Positions 17,301-25,796 of a stretch of 64,000 nucleotides of DNA are shown here, one piece after another. Location of the stretch: the NCBI GenBank assembly GCA_964598765.1, contig CAZRCZ010000015.1, positions 59,493-123,492 on the forward strand, read 5' to 3'. A program made the translations under genes and the position numbers. This stretch comes from CAZRCZ01 sp964598765. Lineage in GTDB: Bacteria > Sumerlaeota > Sumerlaeia > MVZB01 > JAJFLK01. The stretch's first letter is position 1. The number at the start of each line of letters is the position of its first letter. The notes under the pieces were generated by a model. It searched no databases. It was not told where the DNA came from and worked only from the letters and a program-made list of their open reading frames with translations.

Positions 17301-17392
17301 CCCGCCCCCAACACGCGACCCGCCGCGCCGAGCATTATCAGCAGAATAGTGAAAGTTGCGAGAAGGCGTCCGCGGTTCATCGGTGTGAGCAT
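14339..17392 (-). CDS. PVC-type heme-binding protein (membrane-bound dehydrogenase propeller + HEAT + cytochrome c)
   Basis: 1017 residues. A signal segment (LLATFTILLIMLGAAGRVLGA) is followed by an N-terminal sugar-dehydrogenase-like beta-propeller (FATEPVVVDPVDMAWDENGK, YVLEMEGYPTPP, GLTWGLDNWVYGSNGG, YLGWSGSTTS). A middle helical part of HEAT-like repeats follows (LLVQWQDPASVPLIQKLF; LARLHAMYALDGLEK). The C-terminus carries a single c-type heme site CSKCH in KKTCSKCHMIGKEGSDVGPN and LLQDILDPNAALG. This is the layout of TIGR02604-type proteins that are expanded in Planctomycetes and relatives. Likely periplasmic oxidoreductase acting on a carbohydrate-like substrate; substrate unknown. ATG 17392 gives a proper signal peptide. 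Confidence 0.9.
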   Translation of the reverse strand: MLTPMNRGRLLATFTILLIMLGAAGRVLGAGAGPPDLKDFQVHRDFQIELFATEPVVVDPVDMAWDENGKIYVLEMEGYPTPPSNSHPFPGKIVTIEDTNGNGVCGKRTVFADDFRYADSILPYRGGLLVASTPDILFLKDENGDGVADKREVLFSGFTVGNAQHNVNGLTWGLDNWVYGSNGGNSGRVYVPGHENERVGLAEKDYRFSPDKKIFQATAESSGGFGFAFDEWGHIFTTHNTEHISHTVFPDRYLDRNPYLGWSGSTTSISDHNEGNLARIFPIGVPQTRMNHPEQSGYFSGSCGIAFYGGGAFPEPFNHGTILVGDVVVNLAHRDVIRPDGPIFVASRAPEEERREFLASSDSWFRPVNFKTGPDGALYVLDFHRAVIEHPEWIPAELQKNLDLRAGETQGRIYRITPRGGLPRVKPHFDRGNLEEVVQRLGSPNQWRRDTAQRLLVQWQDPASVPLIQKLFKESQNPLARLHAMYALDGLEKLENEIIFEALHDPEPGLRENAVKLAEPRLGHSNRLDLAVLASTSDPNARARMQAVLSLGEIYKSGQALSLDQLEVGLLKIADSEDVENAWMRMALLSGVADRPLPLLRSILERYQRRDDELGDGPKAFAQSLAEMIGARKDRGETGDLLALVSLNPSDRFPKPELLPPLLEGLADGLARGDTPAWMNEPQRELEESLRPILEESDPRTLRPAWKISNLLRLPPGPRQNDLIEKAAQAVQTDSAPVTERLNELALLEFAEFPRREEILFDLLNIRHPTEIQVAAMEQLKRGPNEKVAPRLLEMWKSLGPEVRRQAGNVLLYRKENQAMLLTALANKDVLIGQMNFDLERRRALLFSMNAEIRKRASKLFTDAGVATRAEAIDKMRPALKLKGDPQKGHEFWKKTCSKCHMIGKEGSDVGPNLTDIFHKSAETLLQDILDPNAALGTRDIGYTIVTKSGAILNGLLRAESPSSVTLREAEAKDTVIPRSEIKEMYASGLSLMPEELEKDMEQQTMADLLFFLQQPR

Positions 17393-17461
17393 CGGCGAAT
17401 GGGTATCACGTTCGTCGCGAGTTTTCCATGCCGAACTCTTTTGGGGTCTAATGGACTTTTT

Positions 17462-20074
17462 TTATTCCATAGCAAAAAAAGATCGAAGCCGATCAAAAAC
17501 GTCCGATGCGGTTGCGATGTGAATGTTCTTGGTCGGGAGCGAGCGGAGAAAAGTTTGCCCATAGCTTGCGGTCGCCGCGCGGCGGTCGCAGATCAACACC
17601 GCGCCGCGATCCTCGCGGGAACGGATCAATCGCCCGAAACCTTGACGAAACCGAATCACCGCGCGCGGCACGATGAAATGCTCGAACGGATCAATGCCCG
17701 CCTCCTTCATCGCTTCGATGCGGGCGTCCAAGATCGGCTCACCCGGAACCGAAAACGGCAATCGCGTGAGCACAAGACACGAAAGCGCCTCGCCCACGAC
17801 GTCCACTCCCTCCCAAAAAGAGGAAGTCGCAAAAAGAACCGATCCGACGTCCCGGCGAAAAGCCTCGGTCAGGAGCGTCCGCCCTGCCGAGCCTTGTTTG
17901 AGACAGGGATAACCCTCGGCTTCGAGCGCGGGCGCGACCTCTTGAAAAGTTTTTTCGAGCAAGGCGTGGGAGGTAAAGAGCACAAGGGCGCGACCTCTGC
18001 TGATGCGCAGACTGTGCGTCAGGAATTCCCCCAGCGCCGGAGCATGACGTTCGTTTTCCTTCGGACTGGGGAGATCGAGCGGAACGCCGACGTAAACTTG
18101 GCGATCAAACTCGAAGGGGGTTTCCAAGAGAAGAGTCTCAAGACGGCGAGCGGAAGACGCGGGCGCGACGCCCGTGCCGCCGGAAGTTTGCGAGCCGATG
18201 AATCCGAGCCGATTGGGATTCTCCGCGCCGATTTGCGAGAGGAAAAAATCGAAGTTCCGCTCGACGGTCAACGTCGCCGAGGTCATGACGACGGTCCGGT
18301 ATCGGCGCAAAACTTTTTCGCGCAGTTCGTCGGCGATCTTGAGCGGGGCGGAGCAAAACGCGAGCAACGGATGTTTGCCGTCGCCGCGTCGCCGATATTC
18401 GATCCACCGGCAATCCCCTTCCGTTCCGCCGAGAAATCGAATCAATTGACTCATCTGTTGCTCAATCTTCAGAACAGCCGATTTCAGTTCCAGAAGCGGA
18501 CTCATGAGTTCGGGCGTTTCGTTCTCAACCGTCGCGTAAAGGGTTTGATGGAGAAACCGCAAATTTTCGATGTAAGGTCGCGCGGCGGTGAGAATCGCTT
18601 TGAGGAGCGGCGCGATTTCTTCCGTCCAAAAATTCGAGTCGGCCATTGCGGAAGTGATCCGAAGTTTCATTTCCAACCGACGGTCCAGCGCTCCTCCCTC
18701 CCGCTCGTCGAGCGCCATCGCCGTCCGGTCCGACGCCTCCTCGATGGCGTCGTGGAGTTCGCGGTGCATCTCCATGAAATCGAGCATCAATTTGCGGAGC
18801 CATTCGTTGGCGCGGTCGGGACCGAGCGTATACGTGCCGTCGTGAATCCTTTGCGAGAGATAGTGAAGCAATCCGGCTCCGGTCTTCGGCGACGAGAGGC
18901 GGCGCAGAAGAAAAATCATGCCGCCGCGCGAGACGCGCGAGCCGAAATAGGTCGTGGCGACTTCCTCCAAATGATGCGCCTCGTCAATCACGACGCGATG
19001 AAACGGCGGCAGGACCGCGGCCTGCGTGTAATTACCCGTCTCGGCGCGGAGCGCGAGATCGGCCATGAGCAGGTGATGATTCGCGATGAGCAATTGAGCG
19101 CGGGCCGCGCGACGCCGCGCCGTGTAGAAAAAACAACTCTGATAATGCGGGCATTGCGTCCGCAGGCAGTTGTCGGTCTCGGACATCACCTTTTCCCAAA
19201 CGTCGGTGTCGGGGGTGAATCCCAAATCGCTCAGGCTTCCGTCGCGCGTCGTCTTGATCCACGTCTGAATCGCGTCGAGCTGAAGTTGCTTTTCGGGGGT
19301 CTCGAAAAAATCGGGATGATGAAGAACGTATTCGGCTTTGCGCTTGCAGAGATAATTGTTGCGTCCCTTGACCAGCACCGCCTCGAAATCCATCTTTAGG
19401 GCGTTCTTCAACAACGGGAGGTCTTTCTCGATCAGTTGCTCCTGCAAATTGATCGTGTGCGTGGAAACGACGACCTTCTCCTGATTCTTGAGGCTCCACG
19501 CCAGCGCCGGGAGAAGATACGCCATGGATTTTCCCGTTCCGGTTCCGGCTTCGATGGCGGCAATGCCGTCTTGATTCAACGCCTCGGCGACGGCGTCCAA
19601 CATTTCAATCTGCTGGGGACGAAATTCATAACCCTCCAGCGTTTGAGCCAGCGCGCCTCCGGGCGAAAGCGATTTGGCGAGCGACTCGGCGTCCAGCGGC
19701 TCGATTTTTCGCAGGCGGACCGGCTTGACCACGGGGCGGATTTCCGTGCAGTCGTTGTTGATGATGTAGGAGCCGATGCCGCGCTCGCCGAGCGTGGAGG
19801 AAATTTCAATGTCGGGACCGGAAGGCTCCAAGTTGCCGGAGGGATGATTGTGGATGATGACTTCGCCGGGCCGCGCGTATTGAATCAGCGCGGGAACCGT
19901 CCGGCGATTGCCGAAGGCGTAGGCTTCGACCTCGACGACGATTAATTCATGGTTGAGCCGCCCGACGAAAAAAACTTCCGCGCCGCGCACCTCGGCGATT
20001 TCCCGCCGAATTATCCCCTGACATTCGCCTGTGAGGATGGAATCAATTTTGGAAACTGGAGCGGCGGTGGTCAA
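17462..20074 (-). CDS. JAB/MPN (RadC-like) domain fused to DinG/XPD-type helicase
   Basis: 870 residues. Residues ~1-110 form a JAB/RadC-like domain with the JAMM signature: H75-x-H77 in IIHNHPSG and the downstream PSGPD (D88). From ~150 an XPD/DinG SF2 helicase follows: Walker A EAGTGTGKS (~175-183), THTINLQEQL, the DEAH box in VVIDEAHHLEE, and motif VI QGFGRLIRSREDRG near the end. Four cysteines placed as an Fe-S cluster are visible (NNYLCKRK, DNCLR, QCPHY, SCFFY). DinG/XPD enzymes unwind DNA 5' to 3'; the JAB domain could be a peptidase or, as in RadC, of unknown activity. The fusion is notable. Start is a TTG at 20074; the divergent miaB lies 178 bases away. Confidence 0.9.
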   Translation of the reverse strand: MTTAAPVSKIDSILTGECQGIIRREIAEVRGAEVFFVGRLNHELIVVEVEAYAFGNRRTVPALIQYARPGEVIIHNHPSGNLEPSGPDIEISSTLGERGIGSYIINNDCTEIRPVVKPVRLRKIEPLDAESLAKSLSPGGALAQTLEGYEFRPQQIEMLDAVAEALNQDGIAAIEAGTGTGKSMAYLLPALAWSLKNQEKVVVSTHTINLQEQLIEKDLPLLKNALKMDFEAVLVKGRNNYLCKRKAEYVLHHPDFFETPEKQLQLDAIQTWIKTTRDGSLSDLGFTPDTDVWEKVMSETDNCLRTQCPHYQSCFFYTARRRAARAQLLIANHHLLMADLALRAETGNYTQAAVLPPFHRVVIDEAHHLEEVATTYFGSRVSRGGMIFLLRRLSSPKTGAGLLHYLSQRIHDGTYTLGPDRANEWLRKLMLDFMEMHRELHDAIEEASDRTAMALDEREGGALDRRLEMKLRITSAMADSNFWTEEIAPLLKAILTAARPYIENLRFLHQTLYATVENETPELMSPLLELKSAVLKIEQQMSQLIRFLGGTEGDCRWIEYRRRGDGKHPLLAFCSAPLKIADELREKVLRRYRTVVMTSATLTVERNFDFFLSQIGAENPNRLGFIGSQTSGGTGVAPASSARRLETLLLETPFEFDRQVYVGVPLDLPSPKENERHAPALGEFLTHSLRISRGRALVLFTSHALLEKTFQEVAPALEAEGYPCLKQGSAGRTLLTEAFRRDVGSVLFATSSFWEGVDVVGEALSCLVLTRLPFSVPGEPILDARIEAMKEAGIDPFEHFIVPRAVIRFRQGFGRLIRSREDRGAVLICDRRAATASYGQTFLRSLPTKNIHIATASDVFDRLRSFFAME

Positions 20075-20252
20075 TCGTCAAAGTTCCAATGGCAAGCAAT
20101 TTGTGCGGCGACGAAATGGCCGCGAAGCTCGGACACGCTATCATAAATTCTCCGCGATTTTCACTTTTCTTTCGTGGTTGGATTGCGCGCATTCACTATC
20201 GCATTTCGCTTTCGAATGGAGTTCCAAGACGCGGAAGCCCTATAATCGGCCC

Positions 20253-21629
20253 ATGCGCGCGTATCACCTCACGACTTTCGGTTGCCAGATGAATCAGGCC
20301 GACACGGAGATGATGGAAGGGATCATGGCCGCCAAAGGATGGCGTCGCGCCGAAACCGAAGGTTCAGCGGACGTCATTCTGTACAACACCTGCGTCGTCC
20401 GCGAACACGCCGAGGAGCGCGCTTTGTCGCGGCTCGATCAACTGCGCAAAACCAAAACCGCGCATCCGGAAAAGATCATCGGCGTCACCGGTTGCATGGC
20501 CCAGAAGGAAGCCGACAAACTGCGCGACCGTCTGCCGCACGTTGATCTGATCTTGGGAACGCGCGCGATTCCGCGGCTGGGAATTCTGCTGGACCGCGTC
20601 TTGGCCACCGGCGAACCGCAAACGTGCGTCGAAATTCTCGACGAAGGTTTTCCCGCCGACGTCGTTCCGGTTCGCCAACGCCCCCTCAAGGCGCTCATCA
20701 ACATCATTTTGGGGTGCAACAAAAATTGCTCCTACTGCATCGTGCCGATGACGCGCGGGCGCGAGGTCAGCCGCCCTGCGACGGAAATCGTGAATGAGGC
20801 GCGTCATCTTGTCGAACACGGCTACAAGGAAATCACGCTCGTCGGCCAGAACGTCAATTCCTATCGCGGGGCGGACGGCAACGGATCGGAAACAGATTTC
20901 GGCGGGTTGCTACGGCGCGTGAACGAAGTTTGCTCCGGTGTCCGCATCCGCTACATCACGTCGCATCCGCGCGATTGCAACGCCGCGCACATTTCCGCCG
21001 TCGCCGAGTGCGAAAACGTCTGCGAGAATTTTCATCTCCCCGCGCAATCCGGAAGCACGCGGGTTCTGCGAAAAATGTATCGCGGTTATTCGCGCGAGAG
21101 GTATCTGCGCCTCGTGGATCACGTTCGATCCGCCGTGCCGGACGCGACGCTGACGACGGACATCATCGTCGGCTTTCCCGGCGAGACCGACGAGGAATTC
21201 CGTCAAACGCTAAGTTTGGTCGAGGAGGTCCGCTTCGATTCCGCCTACATGTATATGTATTCGCCGCGTCCCGGAACTCCGGCCGCCGAGCGTTTCGAGG
21301 ATCACGTTCCCTTGAGCGTGAAAAAGGAACGGCTCGCCCAGTTGATCCAAATCCAAGAGCGAATCAGCGGCGAAATCAATCGGAGCATCATCGGACGGAC
21401 CGTCGAAGTGCTCGTCGAGGATGAGGCGTCCCGGACGCCCGGCGACTTGCTCGCCCGCACACGCGGCGACAAGATGATGGTTCTTCCCGGACCCAAGGAA
21501 TGGATCGGCCGGTTCATTGAGGCGCGAATCACGGACGCCAACGCGCATACCTTGCTTGGGCGCGCGGAATCCTTGCAGACCAATTCCGCTTCGCTTCCTG
21601 ACGAAGCCCTTTCACTTGCCCGTTGCTGA
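20253..21629 (+). CDS. miaB: tRNA-2-methylthio-N6-dimethylallyladenosine synthase
   Basis: About 458 residues. A radical-SAM methylthiotransferase that modifies A37 of tRNAs reading UNN codons. Domain order as expected: N-terminal UPF0004 domain (FGCQMNQADTEMM, NTCVVREHAEERA, GCMAQ) with its three cluster cysteines, radical-SAM core with CNKNCSYC, and a C-terminal TRAM domain (IIGRTVEVLVEDEAS, TRGDKMMVLP). ATG at 20253 begins MRAYHLTTFGCQM, the usual MiaB start; an open frame continues upstream to 20031 but is not needed. Its end overlaps the convergent TPR membrane protein gene by 18 bases. Confidence 0.95.
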   Translation: MRAYHLTTFGCQMNQADTEMMEGIMAAKGWRRAETEGSADVILYNTCVVREHAEERALSRLDQLRKTKTAHPEKIIGVTGCMAQKEADKLRDRLPHVDLILGTRAIPRLGILLDRVLATGEPQTCVEILDEGFPADVVPVRQRPLKALINIILGCNKNCSYCIVPMTRGREVSRPATEIVNEARHLVEHGYKEITLVGQNVNSYRGADGNGSETDFGGLLRRVNEVCSGVRIRYITSHPRDCNAAHISAVAECENVCENFHLPAQSGSTRVLRKMYRGYSRERYLRLVDHVRSAVPDATLTTDIIVGFPGETDEEFRQTLSLVEEVRFDSAYMYMYSPRPGTPAAERFEDHVPLSVKKERLAQLIQIQERISGEINRSIIGRTVEVLVEDEASRTPGDLLARTRGDKMMVLPGPKEWIGRFIEARITDANAHTLLGRAESLQTNSASLPDEALSLARC

Positions 21630-23294
21630 CCGAATCCGGTCCAACTTGGCCTGAACCGTTTCTCGGTCGGCGGGCGAGGTCGCCAAATATTGCTCCAGAT
21701 AGGGGCGCGCATCTTGGAGTTTTCCCTGCATGAAATATAAATTTCCAAGATGTTGAAAGGACAGAGGAAGATTCGCCTGAAGTTCGATGGCCTTCTTGAA
21801 GGCCGCTTCGGCTTCCGCCTCCCGGCCCGGAATGAACATGGCGTTCAGGCCGAGCACGTCCCACGACGTCGCTTCGTCCGGACGAAGCTGGACGGCGATA
21901 CGTGCATGATCGAGACCGTTGGAAAAATCTTTCGCCCCATAACATTCCCGCGCCAAATTGTGATGCGCCCGCCAGCACTGGGGGAATCTCGCCAGCGTCG
22001 CGCTGGCGTCATCGGCATTGCTTCGCCATGCGGGAGCGAAATTCCAGGTGGCTTGAAGCCAAAGGATCAGAGTGATGCATGAGACGTTATAAATGAAGCG
22101 CGCCCGCTTCTGTCCAGAGTGATCGAATGCTAGCCCTATCAACCAACCTAATCCCAGCGCAAATGCCGTCATCGGAAAATACCAAAGCCGCAATGCCAGC
22201 GAGACGCCGATGGGAAAGAGCAAATTCGAAGTGAGACCGTAAGCCGCCAACCCCGCAATCGCCAACGCCCAACCGCGTCCGCCGCGCCTGAAGTTATGAG
22301 CGCAATATCCGATGAGCGCGACGGCGATTGCGATCCCGATCCAACTCATCGGCCAAAGCCAACCTTTTTCCAGCGGCAACGATTGCGCGGAATAATCGGG
22401 TGAAAGGGCGACCGGAACAATCGCCTTCTCCAGCGCGTAGGCGAAAATCCCCGCGACGGCGGGCAATCGCCGGAAGAAATTCATTCCCGCCAAAACATTT
22501 TCAAAAGGCGGGATTTCGTTTCTCGGTTCAATCACGCCTCCCGTGACCGCATATTTCCCCGCGAGAAAAGCAAAGAAGACGAACATGAGGGAACCGAGCA
22601 GAAAAATTCGCTCCTTCGTGACGAAGAATAGTCCCGTACTTTTTTCTCTACGGATGAAGCGCACTGTTTCGAGAAGCAAGAAATAAACCGGATAAAGCGC
22701 GGCGTGTTCCTTTGATCCTAGCGCGAGCGTATAGAACAAGATTTGAATCGCGATCACCTTCGGCCAAGCCAGTCCGGCGCGGCGGGCGCGAAGATGCGCG
22801 AGCAATCCGCCGAGCATGAAGATTGAAGCGAGAATTTCCGCTTGGCCGACAACTTGATGAACCGCCTCGCTTCGCAAAGGATGGACGGCAAGAATCAACG
22901 CCGCCGCAAAGGAACTGCTCCCTGAAAATCCCAATTCCCAAGCTAGCCAAAAGACCAAGACCGAATTGAAGGCGTGAAACAAAATGGAAAAGGCGTGATA
23001 CATCATCGGAGAATTTTCATCTCCGAATTCGGAAGCGAGGGATTTCTCAGCCGAAATTGCCATTCGCGTCACGGGGCGCCAGAGATATTTTCTTTTTTCC
23101 GGTTTCCACCATGGCTCCGCCGCCGACTTGAGCCAATCCGAAATTCCCGCGGAACGACGAAGCTCCGCGACTTGCGCGACGTCGTCCATGACCAATTCGT
23201 TCAGCAGAGCCGGAGTGAAGGCGAGCACGGCAACGAATGCCACGCTCGCGGAGGCCCACAAATTCAACCACGGAAATCGCGGCGCGTCGCTCAC
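21612..23294 (-). CDS. TMTC-like polytopic membrane protein with C-terminal TPRs
   Basis: About 561 residues from GTG 23294. About ten membrane helices (SVAFVAVLAFTPALL first), an extended loop with MDDVAQV after helix 1 (acidic pair typical of GT-C enzymes), FLAWELGF- and HPLRSEAVHQVVGQAE motifs, then C-terminal TPR repeats (AHHNLARECYGAKDFSNG; ATSWDVLGLNAMF; FQHLGNLYFMQGKLQDA). The layout matches TMTC/DUF1736-like O-mannosyltransferase-type proteins; the same architecture appears again at 51223-52848. GTG 23294 overlaps the stop of the ABC permease (GTGA), so it ends an operon. Probable glycan transfer role, substrate unknown. Confidence 0.75.
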   Translation of the reverse strand: MSDAPRFPWLNLWASASVAFVAVLAFTPALLNELVMDDVAQVAELRRSAGISDWLKSAAEPWWKPEKRKYLWRPVTRMAISAEKSLASEFGDENSPMMYHAFSILFHAFNSVLVFWLAWELGFSGSSSFAAALILAVHPLRSEAVHQVVGQAEILASIFMLGGLLAHLRARRAGLAWPKVIAIQILFYTLALGSKEHAALYPVYFLLLETVRFIRREKSTGLFFVTKERIFLLGSLMFVFFAFLAGKYAVTGGVIEPRNEIPPFENVLAGMNFFRRLPAVAGIFAYALEKAIVPVALSPDYSAQSLPLEKGWLWPMSWIGIAIAVALIGYCAHNFRRGGRGWALAIAGLAAYGLTSNLLFPIGVSLALRLWYFPMTAFALGLGWLIGLAFDHSGQKRARFIYNVSCITLILWLQATWNFAPAWRSNADDASATLARFPQCWRAHHNLARECYGAKDFSNGLDHARIAVQLRPDEATSWDVLGLNAMFIPGREAEAEAAFKKAIELQANLPLSFQHLGNLYFMQGKLQDARPYLEQYLATSPADRETVQAKLDRIRSATGK

Positions 23295-24112
23295 GGTTTT
23301 GCCGGATTCAGGCCGGCCACGCGCCGGTAAATCAGGCTTGCCGCAAATGCCACCGCGCAAAGCAAGACGACCGCCGCGCCGGTTTTCACGTCGGCGTAAA
23401 AGGAAATCGCCAATCCCGAAATCGAGCAACCGAGCGCGACGGCAATCGCCCACCAGAACAATCCCGCCGCCGAGCGCGCGACGTTGCGCGCCGTCGCCGC
23501 CGGAATGATCAGCATCGCCGTCACCAGCAACAATCCGACGAAATAAACGGCGGTCAAAACCACCAACGCCAAGAGCGTGATGAAGATTCGCTCGATGAGA
23601 GACGCCCGGATTCCTTGCGCCTGCGCGAAGCCAACGTCAATGCCCATGAGAAGCAGGGCGTTGAAGGCGACCGCTTCAAAAACCAGAACCGCGCCGAACA
23701 AAACGCCGATGGCCGTCAAATCGTCGGCGGTCAAAATCAGCACGTCTTTCCCGAATAAAATCGGCTCGAAGCTCCGCCCCAAATTTTGCGGCGGCGCAAG
23801 GACCAATCCCAGCGCAATGGCTCCCGCCGAGATCACGCCGATCACCGTGTCGGAAGATAGCGCGCTTCCTTTTTTCAGCTTTTGAACGAGCCACGCGATC
23901 AAAACGCCGAAGGCCAGCATCGCGGAGACCGGCGGAACCCCCAACAACATTCCCAGCGCGACTCCCGCCAACGCCGAATGAGAAACCGCGTCGGCGAAAT
24001 AGGCCATGCGGAAATTCACGACTTGAACGCCAAGCATCGCGCACATCGGCGCAAGCAACGCCAAACCGATCAGCGCCTTGCGCATGAAATCGTGTTCAAT
24101 CAGTTCCGTCAT
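23291..24112 (-). CDS. Zn/Mn-type ABC transporter permease (ABC-3 family)
   Basis: 273 residues with about eight hydrophobic helices. ABC-3 signatures: VNFRMAYFADAVSHSALAGVALG near the N-terminus and the late block IRASLIERIFITLLALVVLT plus YFVGLLLVTAMLIIPAATARN, typical of ZnuB/MntB permeases. Such proteins pair with an ATPase and a substrate-binding lipoprotein; neither is adjacent here, which is unusual, although they may lie outside the window. It overlaps RNase HI by 17 bases at its start and the TPR protein by 4 at its end. The metal is probably zinc or manganese; sequence alone does not decide. Confidence 0.88.
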   Translation of the reverse strand: MTELIEHDFMRKALIGLALLAPMCAMLGVQVVNFRMAYFADAVSHSALAGVALGMLLGVPPVSAMLAFGVLIAWLVQKLKKGSALSSDTVIGVISAGAIALGLVLAPPQNLGRSFEPILFGKDVLILTADDLTAIGVLFGAVLVFEAVAFNALLLMGIDVGFAQAQGIRASLIERIFITLLALVVLTAVYFVGLLLVTAMLIIPAATARNVARSAAGLFWWAIAVALGCSISGLAISFYADVKTGAAVVLLCAVAFAASLIYRRVAGLNPAKP

Positions 24113-24521
24113 CGGTTTTCAAAGCCTTGTTGGCCAGTTTGTCGGCGCGTTGATTCAGCTCGCGCCGGACGTGGGAAATTTGGAATTTCTCGCAACGACG
24201 GATCAAGCCGGCCGCGGTCTTCGCCAGTTGCGCGATCCGTTCATTCTTGATCCGATATTCGCCGTTCATTTGTTTGGCCATCAATTCGCTGTCGGTGAAG
24301 AAGTAGGCGGTCTTGATTCCGAGTCCGAGGCAATGTTCGAGCGCGAGAATCAACGCGCGATATTCCGCCTCGTTGTTCGTCGCCTCTCCCAGCGCCGCGC
24401 ATCCCTCGTCCAAGACCTTGCCGTGGATGTCCTCGATGACAAATCCCGCTCCGGCGGGACCGGGATTGCCCTTGGCGCATCCGTCGGTGAATACTTTCAC
24501 GGTTTTTGGAAATTCGGCCAT
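24096..24521 (-). CDS. Ribonuclease HI family protein
   Basis: 141 residues of RNase H fold. Catalytic acidic residues visible: D13 in VFTDGCAKGNPGPAG, E51 in NNEAEYRAL, D77 in FFTDSEL, and D127 in ELNQRADKLANKA. The form matches the short, stand-alone RNase HI family proteins (rnhA/YqgF-unrelated) that cut RNA in RNA:DNA hybrids, and are often found outside the replication genes. Second gene of the rodA operon: it starts 11 bases after rodA ends and overlaps the ABC permease by 17 bases. ATG at 24521 gives the canonical N-terminus. Confidence 0.92.
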   Translation of the reverse strand: MAEFPKTVKVFTDGCAKGNPGPAGAGFVIEDIHGKVLDEGCAALGEATNNEAEYRALILALEHCLGLGIKTAYFFTDSELMAKQMNGEYRIKNERIAQLAKTAAGLIRRCEKFQISHVRRELNQRADKLANKALKTDDGTD

Positions 24522-24532
24522 GCGGAATCAAT

Positions 24533-25663
24533 TCAGGTTTCGCGTCGCGCGCCCGCGCTGACGATCAACCCGATCATCACGAAACAAGTCAACATAAACG
24601 ATCCGCCGTAGGAAAAGAAGGGCAAAGGCAATCCCGTCACGGGCAAAAGCCCCGTCGTCATGCCGATGTTGAGTGTCAGGTGAACGACCAAGATCGTTGC
24701 CAATCCGCCGATGAGCAAGACCCCGTAAAGGTCTTGCGTCACGATCGCAAGGTGAGTCATCCGACCGATAAGCAGAGCGTAAAGAACCAAAACCGCGACG
24801 ACGCCGACGAATCCGAATTGCTCGCCAAGCGTGGGAAAAACGAAATCGGTTTGATATTCGGGCAGGAAGCGAAAATTGGTTTGCGTTCCGCGCCCCCAAC
24901 CCTTTCCCATTGTTCCTCCCGATCCCATCGCCGTTTGCGCCTGAATGACGTTGTAGCCCTTGCCCAAGGCGTCCTCTCCGGGATTGAGAAATGTTTGAAT
25001 CCGTTCCTTCTGATATTCCTTGAGACGCGGATAGGCGAGGATTGCCCCGCTCGCGCCCAGCAAGAAATAGAAAATCAGGACGCGCTTGCGCAATCCCGCG
25101 AGAAAAAACATGACGAACATCGTCGGGATAAAGACAAGCGCCGTGCCGAGATCCGGTTGCTTCAAGATCAGCGCGATCGGAATCCCCGCAATCCCCATGG
25201 GAAGAATCGTGTCGCGCAGTCGTCGGAATTTAGCCACCCGTTCCGCGAGGTAGTCGGCCAGCATGATGACCACGATCACCTTGGCCGGCTCGGAAGGCTG
25301 AAATTGAATCTTGCGACCCCCCAAATGAAAAGCGAACCATGACATCGAGCCGTTGACTCTCTGTCCCCGGAGGAGCACCAAAATCAGAATCGCGACGAGC
25401 GTCAAATACATAGGCCAAGCCATGCGTCGCGTCCAACGGTAATCGGCGACGACCAGAGGAACGGCCACCGTCAAGCCGAGCAAAAGCCACTGAAACTGGC
25501 TGTTCGCGTAACCGACAAAGGCTCCCAATTTTCCCTCGGTCGAGGACGCGCCCCAAATCGTGACGACGCCGCAAAGCGACAGCGCGACGGCGAGAATTAA
25601 TAGCAACCAATCTATGTTTGGCCAGATTCGGGGGGGAGTGAAACGAAGCCCAAGCGGATTCAT
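24533..25663 (-). CDS. rodA: Rod-shape-determining SEDS glycosyltransferase
   Basis: 376 residues, about ten membrane helices. SEDS family marks: FQPSEPAKVIVVIMLADYL, KQPDLGTALVFIPTMFVMFF, the loop RIQTFLNPGEDALGKGYNVIQAQTA with GSGG and GKGWGRGTQTN, FPTLGEQFGFVG, and the C-terminal LPVTGLPLPFFSYGGS. RodA polymerises lipid II in the elongasome together with a class B PBP; GKGWGRGTQ and the GYNVIQA loop favour RodA over FtsW. First gene of the minus operon rodA-RNase HI-ABC permease-TPR protein. Its partner mre genes are not in the window. Confidence 0.93.
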   Translation of the reverse strand: MNPLGLRFTPPRIWPNIDWLLLILAVALSLCGVVTIWGASSTEGKLGAFVGYANSQFQWLLLGLTVAVPLVVADYRWTRRMAWPMYLTLVAILILVLLRGQRVNGSMSWFAFHLGGRKIQFQPSEPAKVIVVIMLADYLAERVAKFRRLRDTILPMGIAGIPIALILKQPDLGTALVFIPTMFVMFFLAGLRKRVLIFYFLLGASGAILAYPRLKEYQKERIQTFLNPGEDALGKGYNVIQAQTAMGSGGTMGKGWGRGTQTNFRFLPEYQTDFVFPTLGEQFGFVGVVAVLVLYALLIGRMTHLAIVTQDLYGVLLIGGLATILVVHLTLNIGMTTGLLPVTGLPLPFFSYGGSFMLTCFVMIGLIVSAGARRET

Positions 25664-25796
25664 GGTTCCGTCCCATTATGAATTTAGGAGGTCTCCGGCA
25701 CAATTCCTTTTGCGCCGTGTTTCGGCTTTCGCTGGACTTTTGCTTCTTCCCCCTTCACCTTAAAAAAGGCGACGCTTTCGTCGGAAATATCTGTCC

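Noticed and set aside
16655..19399. Very long open frame on the plus strand across the PVC heme gene and the DinG-like gene
   Set aside because: It is antisense to two well supported genes, has no family likeness and is Arg/Gly/His-rich as expected for a shadow frame in GC-rich DNA.
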